NCBI GenBank assembly: GCA_949152475.1 | Contig: OX424561.1 | Span: 6,510,001 to 6,574,000, forward strand | Direction: 5' to 3' | Source: Terebella lapidaria | Lineage: Eukaryota > Annelida > Polychaeta > Terebellida > Terebellidae | Length of the DNA stretch: 64,000 bases | In this document: one piece after another, positions 25,695 through 37,690 of the stretch | Position numbering within the stretch: position 1 is the stretch's first letter | Layout: every line of letters starts with the position of its first letter | Translations under genes and position numbers: made by a program | Notes under the pieces: generated by a model | The model's input: the letters and a program-made list of their open reading frames with translations, nothing else | Told to the model about the DNA's origin: nothing | The model's database searches: none

Positions 25695-25727
25695 TATATA
25701 TCGCTGAGACGTCGCTTCTTGTCACTC
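25695..25727 (+). promoter_or_regulatory. Candidate Vsx-B core promoter (TATA box and initiator)
   Basis: TATATA begins at 25695 in GAGTATATATCG; TCACTC, an initiator-like sequence, has its A at 25724, 29 bases downstream, the expected spacing for a TATA/Inr promoter. This would give a 5'UTR of about 610 nt before the ATG at 26335. Prediction only. Confidence 0.45.
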
Positions 25728-26334
25728 AAAGTCTTCAAGAGTCTCTTGGACAACTTTTAAGAAAACAGAGATCGGACCATGTGAGACATTTCGTTTTCTC
25801 ATATAGATGGTATTTTTCTATATAACATCTCGACATCGTCATCAGCATTTAGCTTTTGACTGCTCTTTATCTGATAGAGCTCGAGAGGAACTGCATTGAA
25901 GAGAAGAGATTTTGTTGCCTGCTCCAGGGCTCAGAGACTGGAGGTAATCTGCTTGTAACTCCACCTGAGTCAGCACCGAACTCTACAACCTTCGCTTCTA
26001 GGGACAACGATTCTTGGAAGTGTTTGCTTTTCACCTGGAATTTTTATCATTTTCAAAAAAGAAAGTCATTTTGGATATATACACGCTGTCTGTTGCCGAC
26101 CGAAAACAAGCTCGTTAAAAGAATTGGTACTTTGTTTCGAGTTCCACTTTTTAGTGGGTTCAGTCGAGTCTTCGCTTTGTACTGCGAGAGCTGCTGCGGA
26201 CACGATCGTACGGATCCTGAAGGTTGTCAGATGCAAGCGTCGCAAAGTTACTCTCTCGGACAGAGAGTCAACGTCTGAAAGGGACATTAAATCTCCAACA
26301 AAAAGGTATATTAAAACATCAGAACTTTGTCAAG

Positions 26335-26944
26335 ATGAATTCGATGGTAGCCAACATGGCTTCCTACCCGATCTCGGCTCCTCAGACGACCCTGCCCAAC
26401 TACAACCAGCGCGGGTACATGACGACAGGTAACCCCGCGGCCGCCCTACCCCCGGGACAGCGTCCTGCGTCCTTCGCCATCCAGGAGTTGCTAGGTCTCT
26501 CGGGACTCCCGGGGCAGCCCCAGGCCTTCGCCAGTCACCAGCACCACCACACGACACCCCATCACAATTTCTTCACGGGGACCGATCCTCAGTCATCCGC
26601 GATGTCCGGCTACGGCTCCTATGCGCCTCACCAGAACTTTCCCTGCGCCCAGGCGCCCAGTCCCGTCCACGGCGCCACGACGACCACCGCCGCCACCCTT
26701 GGATCGTCTGGAGGCGGTGCCGGTGGCTTGGAACACGATCTGCCCTGCTCCGTATCGTCCGTGTACAACCCGTCCTGGAGGTCGCCGCCCTCTGGTGGAC
26801 ACTCGGCCAGCCTCCTGCCGCCCCATCTCGGCCGGGACGACTCCGGAGTCCTCGCGACCCAGCGCTACGGACACGTGCTCCCCGCCGACCACCTCCAGTC
26901 GCCGCCCTGCCCGGAGAAGGCGCACTCTTACATCACCAGTCCAG
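26335..26944 (+). CDS. Vsx: Vsx-B exon 1: N-terminus with octapeptide
   Basis: From ATG to SYITSP, then a donor CCAG/GTGAGA; 203 codons plus one base. GC-rich compared with its surroundings. The octapeptide motif is encoded near 26473-26499. If the intron is retained, translation stops at 27001-27003. Confidence 0.93.
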
Positions 26945-29900
26945 GTGAGACACATGCTCTGATTAGGCCTTCACTCTTTAAAAAAATGAAAAACCACAAT
27001 TAAAATATACAATTTTCAATACATGCGTACAAATTTTGCGTGGTTCCTCGATTAAGTGAGAAGTTATTAAAATATAGATCTACATCTAAAAGTCAGTTTG
27101 CCTGTTGCATATATTTGTCGGGGTCCATAGAAATATTTACCCGACTTCTCGAGTATACCGCTGTCCTGATGTGTTCACCGCGGGCCGAGCGTTGTCGGAA
27201 GCCAAAGTGTGACAACGGAAGGAAGCGACAACTTCCGCGAACACGCCGCGAAACCAAAATGTGAAGGAGAAATCTCCACGCGCCGTAAAAGCCCGCGATA
27301 AACACCCACCTTGTCCACGGGAATTTCGATCTTTATTAATATAAGAATAACATTAACTGAGAAGATTGCATGCCTCGCGTGTTCCTGTCCAACTGACGAC
27401 CAATATGTGTCAGGAAATTGATTGGCAATCACATCCTTGGGACACTCCCGAAATCCTGGTCGTGCCGCTGCCAGACCGCCCCCAGTAGTCATCACTCCGC
27501 CGGGAGACGATTTTGATGGCAATTTATAAAGCAGACAGACAGCGAGGTAGCTCATAATTCCCCGTGTTATTGGGGTTTTCCGCTGATGTCCACTGACGTG
27601 CTCCTATCTAGGAATAATGGATAAAAATCGACGCAATTTCTAAATTCTTGTCAGCCGTAAATCCCTGTCCCCCGGGCGCAGTGGGTAGCTACGGACCTTA
27701 TACAGACGGCCAATGGACAACATTACATTTTCTTACCCTCTTCATTTATTAAATCCCATTGGCGTTTAGGGCACGAGGGTCAATTCAGCATTCTGTCGGA
27801 ACGGTCGTCCATTCTGCCACAAATTATGGATTTAATGACGTTTTCTGGCCTGAAGTAGGACGTATTATTCACGCGAGATGAATATTGGTGGGAGTTTGAT
27901 GACCACACACAATACCGGCCATAGGGGCAGGTTCGAGAGGGAAACCGCGCTCTTCGAGACATTTCTTATTAATCGTCTCCCCACAAAAACCGCATCCAAA
28001 CGTCAACAAGAATACCGCAATAATCGCGATTTGAAATGACAAAAAGACACAAGTATAAGTGTCATCGTGGGGACAAATAACTCGAACTTGTCGAGCATTA
28101 TTTCTGCGAACTATTCCCGTTAGTTGAGCTGACTGGCAGTGTGACAGGTTTAGACCGGGTTTTGTTTCCGTGTGCCGGTGCCGTTTGTCGCTGTCAGTTG
28201 TCGCCCGGGCAGCCTGTGATATCTCACGGGACCGCGGCGGTCAGCCGGGCAATATCACATCCCGCTAAAACGCAGGTCTCCAGCATTCCTTTATCCGTAA
28301 TACGCGGTGATACGGTCCCATTAGCTCCATCCGTCAATTATAACCTCCCGAAATCCTGACAATTATTACGTTTCCGTGGCAACATTCCATGACGGAATCA
28401 GATTTTATTTTTGTAATTCTAGAAATAAGCGCCAATACATGTCACTCTCAAATCAAATATTTATTGCGCTGATGGAAATAAAGCTTTGTATGATTTAATG
28501 AATTGGAGAAACAGACAGAACAGTCCAAGAAAGCAAATAAAAGCTGTCACAATATCAGGTCAAGGTCATTGACAAAACTTTCTAAAACCGGTCTTATAGC
28601 TATATTCCATATAGCTATAATTTCAATCAAATTACCTCGCAACACGCCCCAAGTGGAGACAATTCTTCTGAATTTATATATTAACATAATTAAAAAAAAT
28701 AACACAATTGTGAATTCTTCTGTCAGGAATCGCAGTGAAAAGTTGTTTGATTTTCGTATTTGACCGGGCTCCGGAAGGCCCGCGCGAGGTGTGACAGGCT
28801 TGTGTGGATCGCAGGACTCGAAGCGTGTGGCAGGATTATTTGCCCGGGCGCTGTGGTGGATTGCCAATCAGTTAGACACACGGTCCGTGTTTAAACAATG
28901 TAAGACAGACGACGGCTACGTGAAAAAAACTTGCGGACCAAGTGCTTCAGATTCGTGTGAACACTTGTCATAATAAAGTTTTTACCGTCTGTTATTTCTA
29001 CATATGTGCACATGTATCCCAGCCGCTATTGCACGGTAAATTTCGCCAATTTGCGGTCGTGTTTTTGTGGTATCGGATTCTGTTCTGCCTCCGCGGGTAT
29101 AGATTAAAATACAATAGCAAACACCATTCTGCGAAATCGGAACAAGGAAATACACGCCAGTTATATTTGTTTTTGCTTATTTTTCCGTTTTTTTTCAAAT
29201 CCAAGCGCGTGAGAATATTTTATTTTCATAAAAAAACAGCGCGCTGAAAGTATTAACAAATATGTCAACATACGTCAATATAATAATAATTAGGTATCGT
29301 GCGATGTTAAATAAGAATAAATAAGGAATACTTAAAAATGCTTTGCAAGATATAAAGTTTCTGATTTCATAAAAATATATCTTCCGTTCGTTTAAATTCA
29401 GCTACATTCATACAAGTGTGCATGAGTTCGCTATATTGTTGTGTCGGTCACAATTTAAGGATTACGTATAATTGAGGATAATGGAAGGTCGGTATCATAT
29501 TTCTCTCGTGTCTTTGCAATTCTCACCGAACACTTCATCATGGCGTTTGATAATTACTTTAATGGGACCTTAGATTGACGGCGAAAACGTCCGACATACC
29601 AAAATTTGTGCTCTATCGCTAGACTTCGTGTAAATGCTAACAAAGGGGTAAGGGGGATCTCACAACCATGAAATGACACGTACGGTAGTATTTCTGCAAT
29701 TACGACAGATGTAATCAGATAGGCCTACTTCCACTATATAAACCGGGAAAACCCAAAAATATTCAGTAAATTTATAATTCGCGCCATTTGACACGCGACA
29801 TGAAAAATTGCTCAATGTTTTTTTTTTTTGCTTTTGCAAGTAGAAATATCAATAAAATGAGTGCCGGTAAGTAAAAAAATAGCGACTGCATATCTGGAAA

Positions 29901-32780
29901 ATGAAGTGACCACCATAATCTTTGTGCTATGTCCTTAAGTACCTAATCAGAATCTTTGAACGTTGATTGAGAAAGATGATTGTCTCTGATAAAATTATTA
30001 TGGAGCTAATATTCCACCCGCATGTATAGAGAACGATAAATACATACATTTGTATCATTTTTGATATGCTGCACGAAAAAAAGTAATTAGCACAATTTTC
30101 CTCCGACCATTCACTGGGAAAACTATATTAATATTGTTCACAATATAAGAAACAAAATGCTTGTCCATAAAATCTTGTGGCCAATCGGTATATGATGTGA
30201 AAAGCCTGACACCTGAGATAGGACCCCTCCTGTATAGAGGGCAAGTACCCAGTCACCCCGTCACCCTGTCCCGTCACCATCCCGACCCCGTACGTACGTT
30301 ACCATGGTACCGCGCGTCCGCTGTCCAGTGTGTGTCATCCCCGGCCTTATCAATTTCCGTTTCGGATCTATCTCTCGACAAACAACGGCCATGCTAATCA
30401 CAGACTCGAGCACCAGGCTAAAGCCGACAATTATCACAGATTAGCCCACGACAAGTGACAGAAACACGCACTTGACGCGTCCAACGCAGTCATAAATACA
30501 CGGAATGCGCGTGTAAGCGCTCGCTATCGAATCCTACACGAATTCATTGATAAATTCATTGGATACTGGAGACCAGTCATGATTCACAATCATTACAGAC
30601 ACCTTCAAAATATTAAGTTAATTTGCATTCTAAACGTAGCAAATGAACGAGTAATATAGGCTTATAAATATTGTTAATATTCTGGACAACTGCAATCAAC
30701 AAATGCTAATAGCAATTATTCAGTAGATAAAAAGCATTAAACCAATATCTGCACATACTTATACACGCACATGGGCGCGATAACACATGTTATACCAGAT
30801 TGTATTGCATAAATGTGTGCAAAATGTGTCAGACACGTGTTAGAAAACGCGCCTGATTCCTATTGGTTAATGCACACGACCATCTGTTTCAATAATAATA
30901 CAACTCAAATATTCAGACAACGAATAAAATGCGTGAAATATTCAAAAATTACCACAGAATGTGAAAAAACGATTATCAAAATTTTATCTGTCATCAGCGT
31001 ACACGTAAATTTCACTGAAAATAGCAAACATGTTCAAAAGGATGCGGATATTTGCACGTTAGATATTTGCACGTTAGATTTTCCTGATTGACAATGATGG
31101 GTGACCATCAACAGGCGGTCTGTCCTTAGACTTTAAGTCAGCTGTCTATTTGCACTAAAACCCCGTAATAACAAACTTTGTAGACCGCAGGTTTATACTC
31201 TTTATTTGTTCAACATCTCTTTCTATCCAAGCCTGTTCCAATGACGACAGTTCCCATCACACCCGTGTCAAACTGGCGACATCTGTCAAATCGGGCAGAA
31301 AACAAATACTATTATCGTATATTCCTGCACATAGATCTATAGGTTCAAATAATTCGTGAGCGTGGTTCAGCTTTTGTTATCATATTCTGCATAATATCAG
31401 TTGAGGTTGACTATGATAACCTGTACTTTGTGACCCAAAGCGGAAATGGGCCTAAATATCACATTAGGTACTTATGCTCCTTTTTTCTTTCTTTCAATAC
31501 CGTAGTTATAGTTCTATCTGGATTGGATGCCGTTTTCTTTCTGTTGCCATATATCAATAATTTGTTTCATTGAGGAAAAAGGTGCATCTGGAATATCCAC
31601 ATGAATATACGATTCTAATAGTTTTCCTGCTTGGCCTAATCTAATGACATAATGGACTGGTATAACGTGTAAACTACGCATGCGCACCGACACAATGTAG
31701 CCATGAGACTAGATAGATAACACATGTTGAGACGCTTATTGCTGCAGATTTAGCTAATTTGCGACTTTGTTTTCAGTTGAACCCTGGGGTTTATAAAATC
31801 CCTCAATCTCTGCTCTATACATACCAGATACCATGGGTGTTCAGAGTTAACCTGTATAACCAGGAAACCTGTACTGTGTAAGCCTGGCAATGTGTATTCT
31901 CATCCTAAAGTGAAATTCCTTTAATCTGTCTATAACTTCGTAACTAGGTTTCTTGGAAGTTATCAAAACTAAAGCTGGTTGATGTTTAAACTTTATTCTG
32001 TTTGTTTTTAGTAGAAACAGTTATGCAAATAGGCTTTGAACAAAACGTTTTAATTTTTAAATTTTCTTCAGTTTGATCATAAAAAGCGTATAGTTCGCAC
32101 GTGTAAACACGAGCTTGTATAAACCACCAAGCAAACTGCAAGGATATTTCGCAGTGTTAAGGAACAACGAGCTTATTTCAACATTAAATAAATCGAATAT
32201 TCAATATTCGACAATTCTACGAACGCCAATCTAATACCAGCGCACAGTTGATGTCATGTATCGAATTTCTCTTGGAAATCTCTATCACGATTTGAAGTTT
32301 TATTTATTGAAAGTGTAACTCGAGCCAGTTCCCTGTCTGCTGTATCGATGCAAGTGACAGGAAATCACAACAGCTTTCACCTCTCCCAAACTTGTGCTAA
32401 TTATTCTAATTATTTGGCCAATTACCGATACAGCTGCCAAGCGCAAGTGGCCAGTTTTTCACGGGTTAATTTGTCCCCATTCCACACAATCCCACTCTTG
32501 AAATCCAGCAAGTGCTCGCAAAACAATACAACCATATAGAAGAATGCAATGCTCCTGTGCGTCTAGATCACATAGCCAACTGACCGAGAATTCTTCATTG
32601 TTCACAAATTTAGCAATTTCCTTTACTTTTGCCTATTCCAGTGGACGATGGCGGTCTGAGGACTGGACTGGGAGGCTGTGATAATCTGGGAAAGAAGAAG
32701 AAAAAGAAGAGGCGACACAGGTATGTACACTCCTCACGAGTTGTATGTGAGGAATGAAGATGTGGAATGCCCGGTTTGAT

Positions 32781-32844
<64 letters not shown>

Positions 32845-35800
32845 GGGGTCGAGCCCCCGGGGTCTACGGGTCCTGCCTCTGGTCGCCCGTCCGTGTACTG
32901 CACACCTCGCCCCAGCGCACGGACGGACATCTGTTCACGGGGCAGGGACACGCAAGGCTCCGGCAGTTTTTTGGACTCCCACCATCCGGTTGCTACACAG
33001 TGAGAGGGCAGTGTTCACGCGTGACCAGATGGTGGAGAAGTCCGGTTCTTCTGACGAGTGTCACTCAAAAATGCTCATCTTGGTGGCTGCAGTTGGTCTT
33101 TTTTGTTGGACCTTTAAGGGTGTTCAATTTCAGTTTGAAGAACCATATCGAATTAGTATTTTTCATGTACCACACTTTGTTAATAACGGCATAGTTACTG
33201 CTACAAAATTAGCGATATTTTGCCCTCACTGGCCGTGGACAGAGACAGCTAACGGATATTTAGGCCTACTTGTTCCGGCAGAATTGGTCACAACCTCGGA
33301 CGATTGCCCGCTGTCCGAGGCAGCATTGCCCCCTTGGCGGAGCCAGACCGAGGCAGCATTACTCCGTGTTCGAGTCAGTATTGCTTCCTTGTCCGATGCA
33401 GAATTGCCTGGCTGTTCGAAGCAGCATTGCCCCGTGTCCATGTCTGAGGAAGCATTGCCCCTTGTCTGAGCCAGTCCGAGGCAGCATTGCCCCGCGGCCC
33501 CTCGAGTACCGACACTTGTCGTGCTCTCGATATCTCTCGATGTCGTAACTTTATAATCACGACGATTGTTCAAACTGCCACTTAACGCAAAAACATTTAG
33601 CCTGTCGCTACAAGCGAGCCCCATCCACCCGTGCATCCTCTGGGATGAGAGGTTTTCTCACGGACGGACGGACGATCTAGTCAGTCGAGGGCGTCAGAGA
33701 GGGTCTTGTTTTAAGTGTCTCGAGCAGTCAGGGGCCCGAGAAGGGTGCCCGCGACCCCCAGGGCGCCGTGTCAAAACACACGGGACGGGGGCTTTGTACG
33801 GCCCGTCACCTTGGCGACCGAGCCCCGCTGACCCACCGACGCTCCCAGCCACACGGCCGCCTCGCGACTCATAGAGAAATCTGCGCACAAAACACGCAAA
33901 TCTCAAAAATTGTCATCTTATAAATTGGCTTGAGACGTCATTGTTATACACTTTTTAAGGATTCGCCGTGCACAGAAAATATATACGGACACATGTCACC
34001 GCATGGGCCTAAATATTTTCAATGAGCTCGCACACATGTAAGGACTATTTGAATTTTATATTTAAATGCTACATATACTTGAGTAGCTGTACGACTAGCC
34101 TGCGCGAAGTTGAGTTTTGTAAAACATATGTATTATTATTAACTGGTTTATTATTAACTGGTATTATATATGTCACTATATAATAAGAAATGACGTTCAA
34201 CAAGTCTATTGTTTCCTTGTTTAGGACAATTTTCACAAGTTATCAACTGGATGAGTTGGACAAGGCCTTCAAAGACGCTCACTACCCGGATGTAAACCAA
34301 CGAGAGGTCTTGTCTCTGAAAACAAACTTACCGGAAGATAGGATCCAGGTCAGTATACGCATGCGCAACATCATCCAGTTCGCTGTTCGGAGAGCTCGTA
34401 TAGTGGGTATTAGGCATATTTGTCAAATCCGTGCAATTGTGATGAAAGTCGGTGAAAACACGACAGATATACAATTGGCCATTTGGAAGGAGAAACATGT
34501 TAGTCGCGGAACTTTATTGGTTAATTTCCCGTTCACGCAAGTGGGATTTGGCTTCGTGCTGCATGCAAGCAACTCATTCCGCTCTGTCAAAACTCATAAA
34601 TTCCGCCAAGAAAAGAGAAAATTGGAAATGGATTCGTCTCGCGTAGTCGGGCCGAGGGGAGTAGTTAGGATTGCAGATTAATCTATTTTGTTTGAGAATA
34701 GCTCGCTTGTCGACCGCTATTTCCCCGGCATTTTTCTCCACCTTAATTTATTTCCCTCCTTTCGTTCTCCAATTCAGCGATTCGTGTTGTACCGATCCGG
34801 GTTCTCGCTATGAGGCGTGTTTCGTGTGGCGGTCACGAGGAATCACGACATTTAGAGATTATCTAATTGTGACAACAAATTGACGGCAATTTAGCAAATT
34901 TTCCAATATAGGAGGACAATTAGTTTCCTGTCAGACCGAACTTATGGGACGCCATCCAAGACTGGCCCGGCTCTTCCAAGGCAGAACTAGATTTATAGGT
35001 GCCACTTGTAGATTTGCTCTGAAATACCACTTGAATTGAACGCAGGATTGCGTGTCCTTTGCTTTGATGAAATTTAGTATAAAATTTATAGATATATTAA
35101 GTTGGGCTTAGATAAGAATAACTATATGACAAGAAAGATTCTGCAAGAATTTCATAGTGTAGGCCTGTTAGAAGGATCCCTACTAATTAACCTAAACAGA
35201 TATGCAAATTTTCTATAACTTTCTAATATTTGCGAGGGGAATGTTTGAATTTATCCGCTGAAATATATGCGGATTTATAGGGTATTTGAGGCGAATCATC
35301 TCCTGTATATGAAAGAAAATTACTAGGCATCGGGAACGTGATAAGACAACAGCATGGCTCTCTCTGGAAGCATGGATCTTCTGCAGGCTTTATTCAACTC
35401 ATGCAGGTGGCGGGGTGCGATAAATAACGTTTAATGGTGTCACCGAATACCCGATGTCGCGGGCATTTGACTTTCGGGACCCGCACCTCGCACGTTACCG
35501 GAAATAAATACTTCTCTACGGCGCTTAGTCAAACCACGGTCTTTAGTCAAACCACGCGTGTGAGTCCCACACATTGCAGCAAATAGCTCGCTCATTGCTA
35601 ATGAATATTTTCTATTGAATTAACGCGGAAGGTGATTGGAACAAATTGTCCATTAGATCGTCGGCTTACCATAAGCACGGGTCCAGGCGTTAATCAGCAG
35701 GCCGTCAGGGGATTTGTATTGCCTGGTTTTCAATTATAGCCACCAGGTCGTGATTATAGACGCACCGATTGATACCTCGTCGTCTTGCAGGAACAATTAA

Positions 35801-36906
35801 TTACATTTGCAAATAATTACAGTTCAACCGAAATGGACTGATTTCTTAATTCTAAAAAATTCTTCTATAATTATATATGAAGTGGCTTATCGAAAAACCT
35901 TATCGAACTTATTGTACTAAGACATAATCACGCTATAGCATTATATATTATATATATATATTTATTTTGTGGCGACTTTATACAACATTTTCGTTGATTC
36001 TATCACTTTTCATTCCCCAAATATATTCAATATATTCGTGTGTTATTACAGGTATGGTTTCAAAACAGACGGGCCAAATGGCGTAAGACGGAGAAGACAT
36101 GGGGGAAGAGCAGTATCATGGCCGAGTACGGACTGTACGGGGCAATGGTCAGACACTCGCTACCCCTGCCAGAGACAATCGTCAAATCCGCGGCAGATGA
36201 CGGCAACGTCGACGCCTCGTGCGCGCCATGGTTACTCGGTACGTGCGGACTCGTGTTGAGCGGGGGTGGGGGGGGGGGGGGGGGGAGGGTGTCATTCATT
36301 ATAACGATATGACAAAGCGTGTTCAATATCTGATGATAATAAAATTATGGTCTTATTATCCATACATGATAGATCTATATAACTTGGAAACAAAAATTCT
36401 TTTAGAGCTGGAATTATAAAGGAAAATATGAAGTTACATGAAAAATGTGGAGTTAAATAAAACACTACAATTCCAAGTTCATGAGGTGATGTCGGAAATA
36501 AAGTTCACATACATTACCTCTGTACTTTTTCCGAGCAGGTATGCACAAGAAGTCGATGGAAGCGGCGCACAAGCTGCAATCGGACGATTCAGACTCGGAC
36601 ACGAAGCCGGATGGGTCCCCGACCGAGTCCGGCTCTGGCAACAAGGAGGCGATGCGCTCGGAGAGTATCGCCAGCCTGCGAGCCAAGGCCCAGGAGCATA
36701 GCGCCAAGGTGATGGAAGCGCTGGGCGGCGCATCGGGTACGGCAGGCGGCGTCTCTCCTCCCGCGGGCGTGGGCGGCGGCACAGGGCGGCACTACGTGTC
36801 GTGTGCCTCGTCCGCCTCGTCTCTGACCACCGGACTGGACACCGCCGGACTGACCGCCAGCTGCAACCTGAGTCTAGACCTCGACTGCTTCTCGGACCCC
36901 AGTTGA
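26335..36906 (+). CDS. Vsx: Vsx-B: complete visual system homeobox protein, 455 residues
   Basis: Five coding exons (26335-26944, 32642-32720, 34225-34348, 36052-36238, 36539-36906), all GT-AG, with phases that chain exactly to 455 codons plus TGA. The first in-frame ATG has an A at -3. Order of domains: octapeptide/eh1-like motif FAIQELLGL (residues 47-55, the Chx10 FxIQEILGL equivalent, a Groucho-type repression motif); His/Ala/Pro/Ser-rich region; K6RRHR arm (221-230); homeodomain about 226-285 with Q50; CVC about 286-345; OAR motif [20 protein letters not shown] (372-391). Established family role: nuclear transcription factor in retina, photoreceptor and interneuron fate. It lies 18 kb downstream of Vsx-A in the same orientation; the intron positions within the homeodomain and CVC are shared, so the pair arose by tandem duplication. 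Confidence 0.97.
26945..32641 (+). other. Vsx-B intron 1
   Basis: 5.7 kb, no coding signal. Sequence around 27650-28350 is less AT-rich with several TAAT-type sites, but I cannot show a regulatory role. Confidence 0.7.
32642..32720 (+). CDS. Vsx: Vsx-B exon 2: basic arm before the homeodomain
   Basis: 79 nt after GCCTATTCCAG; encodes [17 protein letters not shown], six lysines and RRH(R), the basic N-terminal arm and nuclear-localisation-type cluster. Donor GTATGT. A (GA)29 tract starts 63 nt after it. Confidence 0.93.
32784..32842 (+). repeat. (GA)29 microsatellite
   Basis: Uninterrupted GA dinucleotide run of 59 bases in Vsx-B intron 2, close to the exon 2 donor. Confidence 0.97.
33320..33500 (+). 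repeat. Degenerate tandem repeat (about 25-30 bp, seven units)
   Basis: Units around GAGGCAGCATTGCCCC at about 33320, 33352, 33378, 33399, 33420, 33449 and 33480, in Vsx-B intron 2. Spacing and sequence vary. The rest of intron 2 (32721-34224) shows nothing else. Confidence 0.7.
34225..34348 (+). CDS. Vsx: Vsx-B exon 3: homeodomain residues 6-46
   Basis: 124 nt, acceptor TTGTTTAG, donor [24 protein letters not shown] to LPEDRIQ, 41 codons. Same length and phase as the Vsx-A exon but 27% different in DNA. Confidence 0.96.
34349..36051 (+). other. Vsx-B intron 3
   Basis: 1.7 kb, no coding signal; splits the homeodomain between residues 46 and 47 as in Vsx-A. Confidence 0.8.
36052..36238 (+). 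CDS. Vsx: Vsx-B exon 4: homeodomain residues 47-60 and CVC part 1
   Basis: 187 nt after TATTACAG. Encodes [34 protein letters not shown] and a stretch ending CAPWLL, then one base of glycine. Very high DNA identity to the Vsx-A exon in its first 120 nt. Confidence 0.97.
36262..36289 (+). repeat. G-rich tract (includes G18) in Vsx-B intron 4
   Basis: GGGGG T then 18 consecutive G (36268-36285), 24 nt after the exon 4 donor. It could form a G-quadruplex or pair with the C17 run in the 3'UTR. Confidence 0.9.
36539..36906 (+). CDS. Vsx: Vsx-B exon 5: end of CVC, OAR motif, stop
   Basis: Two bases complete the glycine of [15 protein letters not shown]. Then an Asp/Ser-rich segment (a target-like acidic patch), the OAR motif, a Gly/Ser-rich stretch and the end LDCFSDPS followed by TGA. 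Confidence 0.97.
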
Positions 36907-37690
36907 CGCGCGTTTACCCCCCCCCCCCCCCCCGCACACGACTGACTGATCATAGAGATGTGTATATTTAAGTGTGAATGTGGTCCGTATGTGTGGCTGT
37001 TTGGAAGTGTTGTGTCGACGATGCTATACATAAATGTGTTGCACACCTGAATAAAAAAATATCCGTGTATTTCGTAAGAGACTTCTTGCCATGCAGTATC
37101 GCCTCCGCACGGTTGATTCAAGGTCCTTGCAGGGCATTTGACAAAGTGTGTACAACTCTGGACAATGTGGCAAACAACGATTTCGCAAACAAACAAAAAT
37201 TACTCAACATTCGAATGACTTTTGTGAAGGATATACGGTGTCGTGATGAGACTGCATTTATTTTGAGTTTTCCTTTTGATGCATGAATTTTTCGTTCAAG
37301 TCACTTGCCTGGTGATACCGTATGTAGGCCAAGTCAAATTATTTACGTATTGATGATATATATAATGATGTTCATGTCACTATTATAAGACTGCTATGAA
37401 GGTATCATGTGTACTTGGTATTGTGTTTTGTCCGCGTTCATTGAAGCACATACAAATGTTATTGCCGATGTTCCTATTTACACGTAGATGCCATTTGCTA
37501 TAATACAGCATGTTATTGGTTCACATCGATGTACAGGCTTATGCGTACGATGTATAGCTCTGACCAGAAGTGCTATGGCAAGTCCATGACTCGACAGCTT
37601 CACTGTCCACGTGTTATATTCGAGTTGTACATATGAATATTAATTTTATTCACGAATAAAAAAAATGCAAAGTCACTGTGTAATATTCTC
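36907..37690 (+). other. Vsx-B 3' untranslated region
   Basis: C17 homopolymer at 36917-36933, 11 nt past the stop. Candidate poly(A) signals AATAAA at 37050-37055 and 37655-37660; the second is followed by TGTGTAATATTC and GTTGT-rich sequence. Which is used cannot be told from sequence. Confidence 0.6.

Noticed and set aside
26593..26962. Long frames overlapping Vsx-B exon 1
   Set aside because: Shadows of a GC-rich coding exon; the Vsx frame carries the conserved octapeptide.
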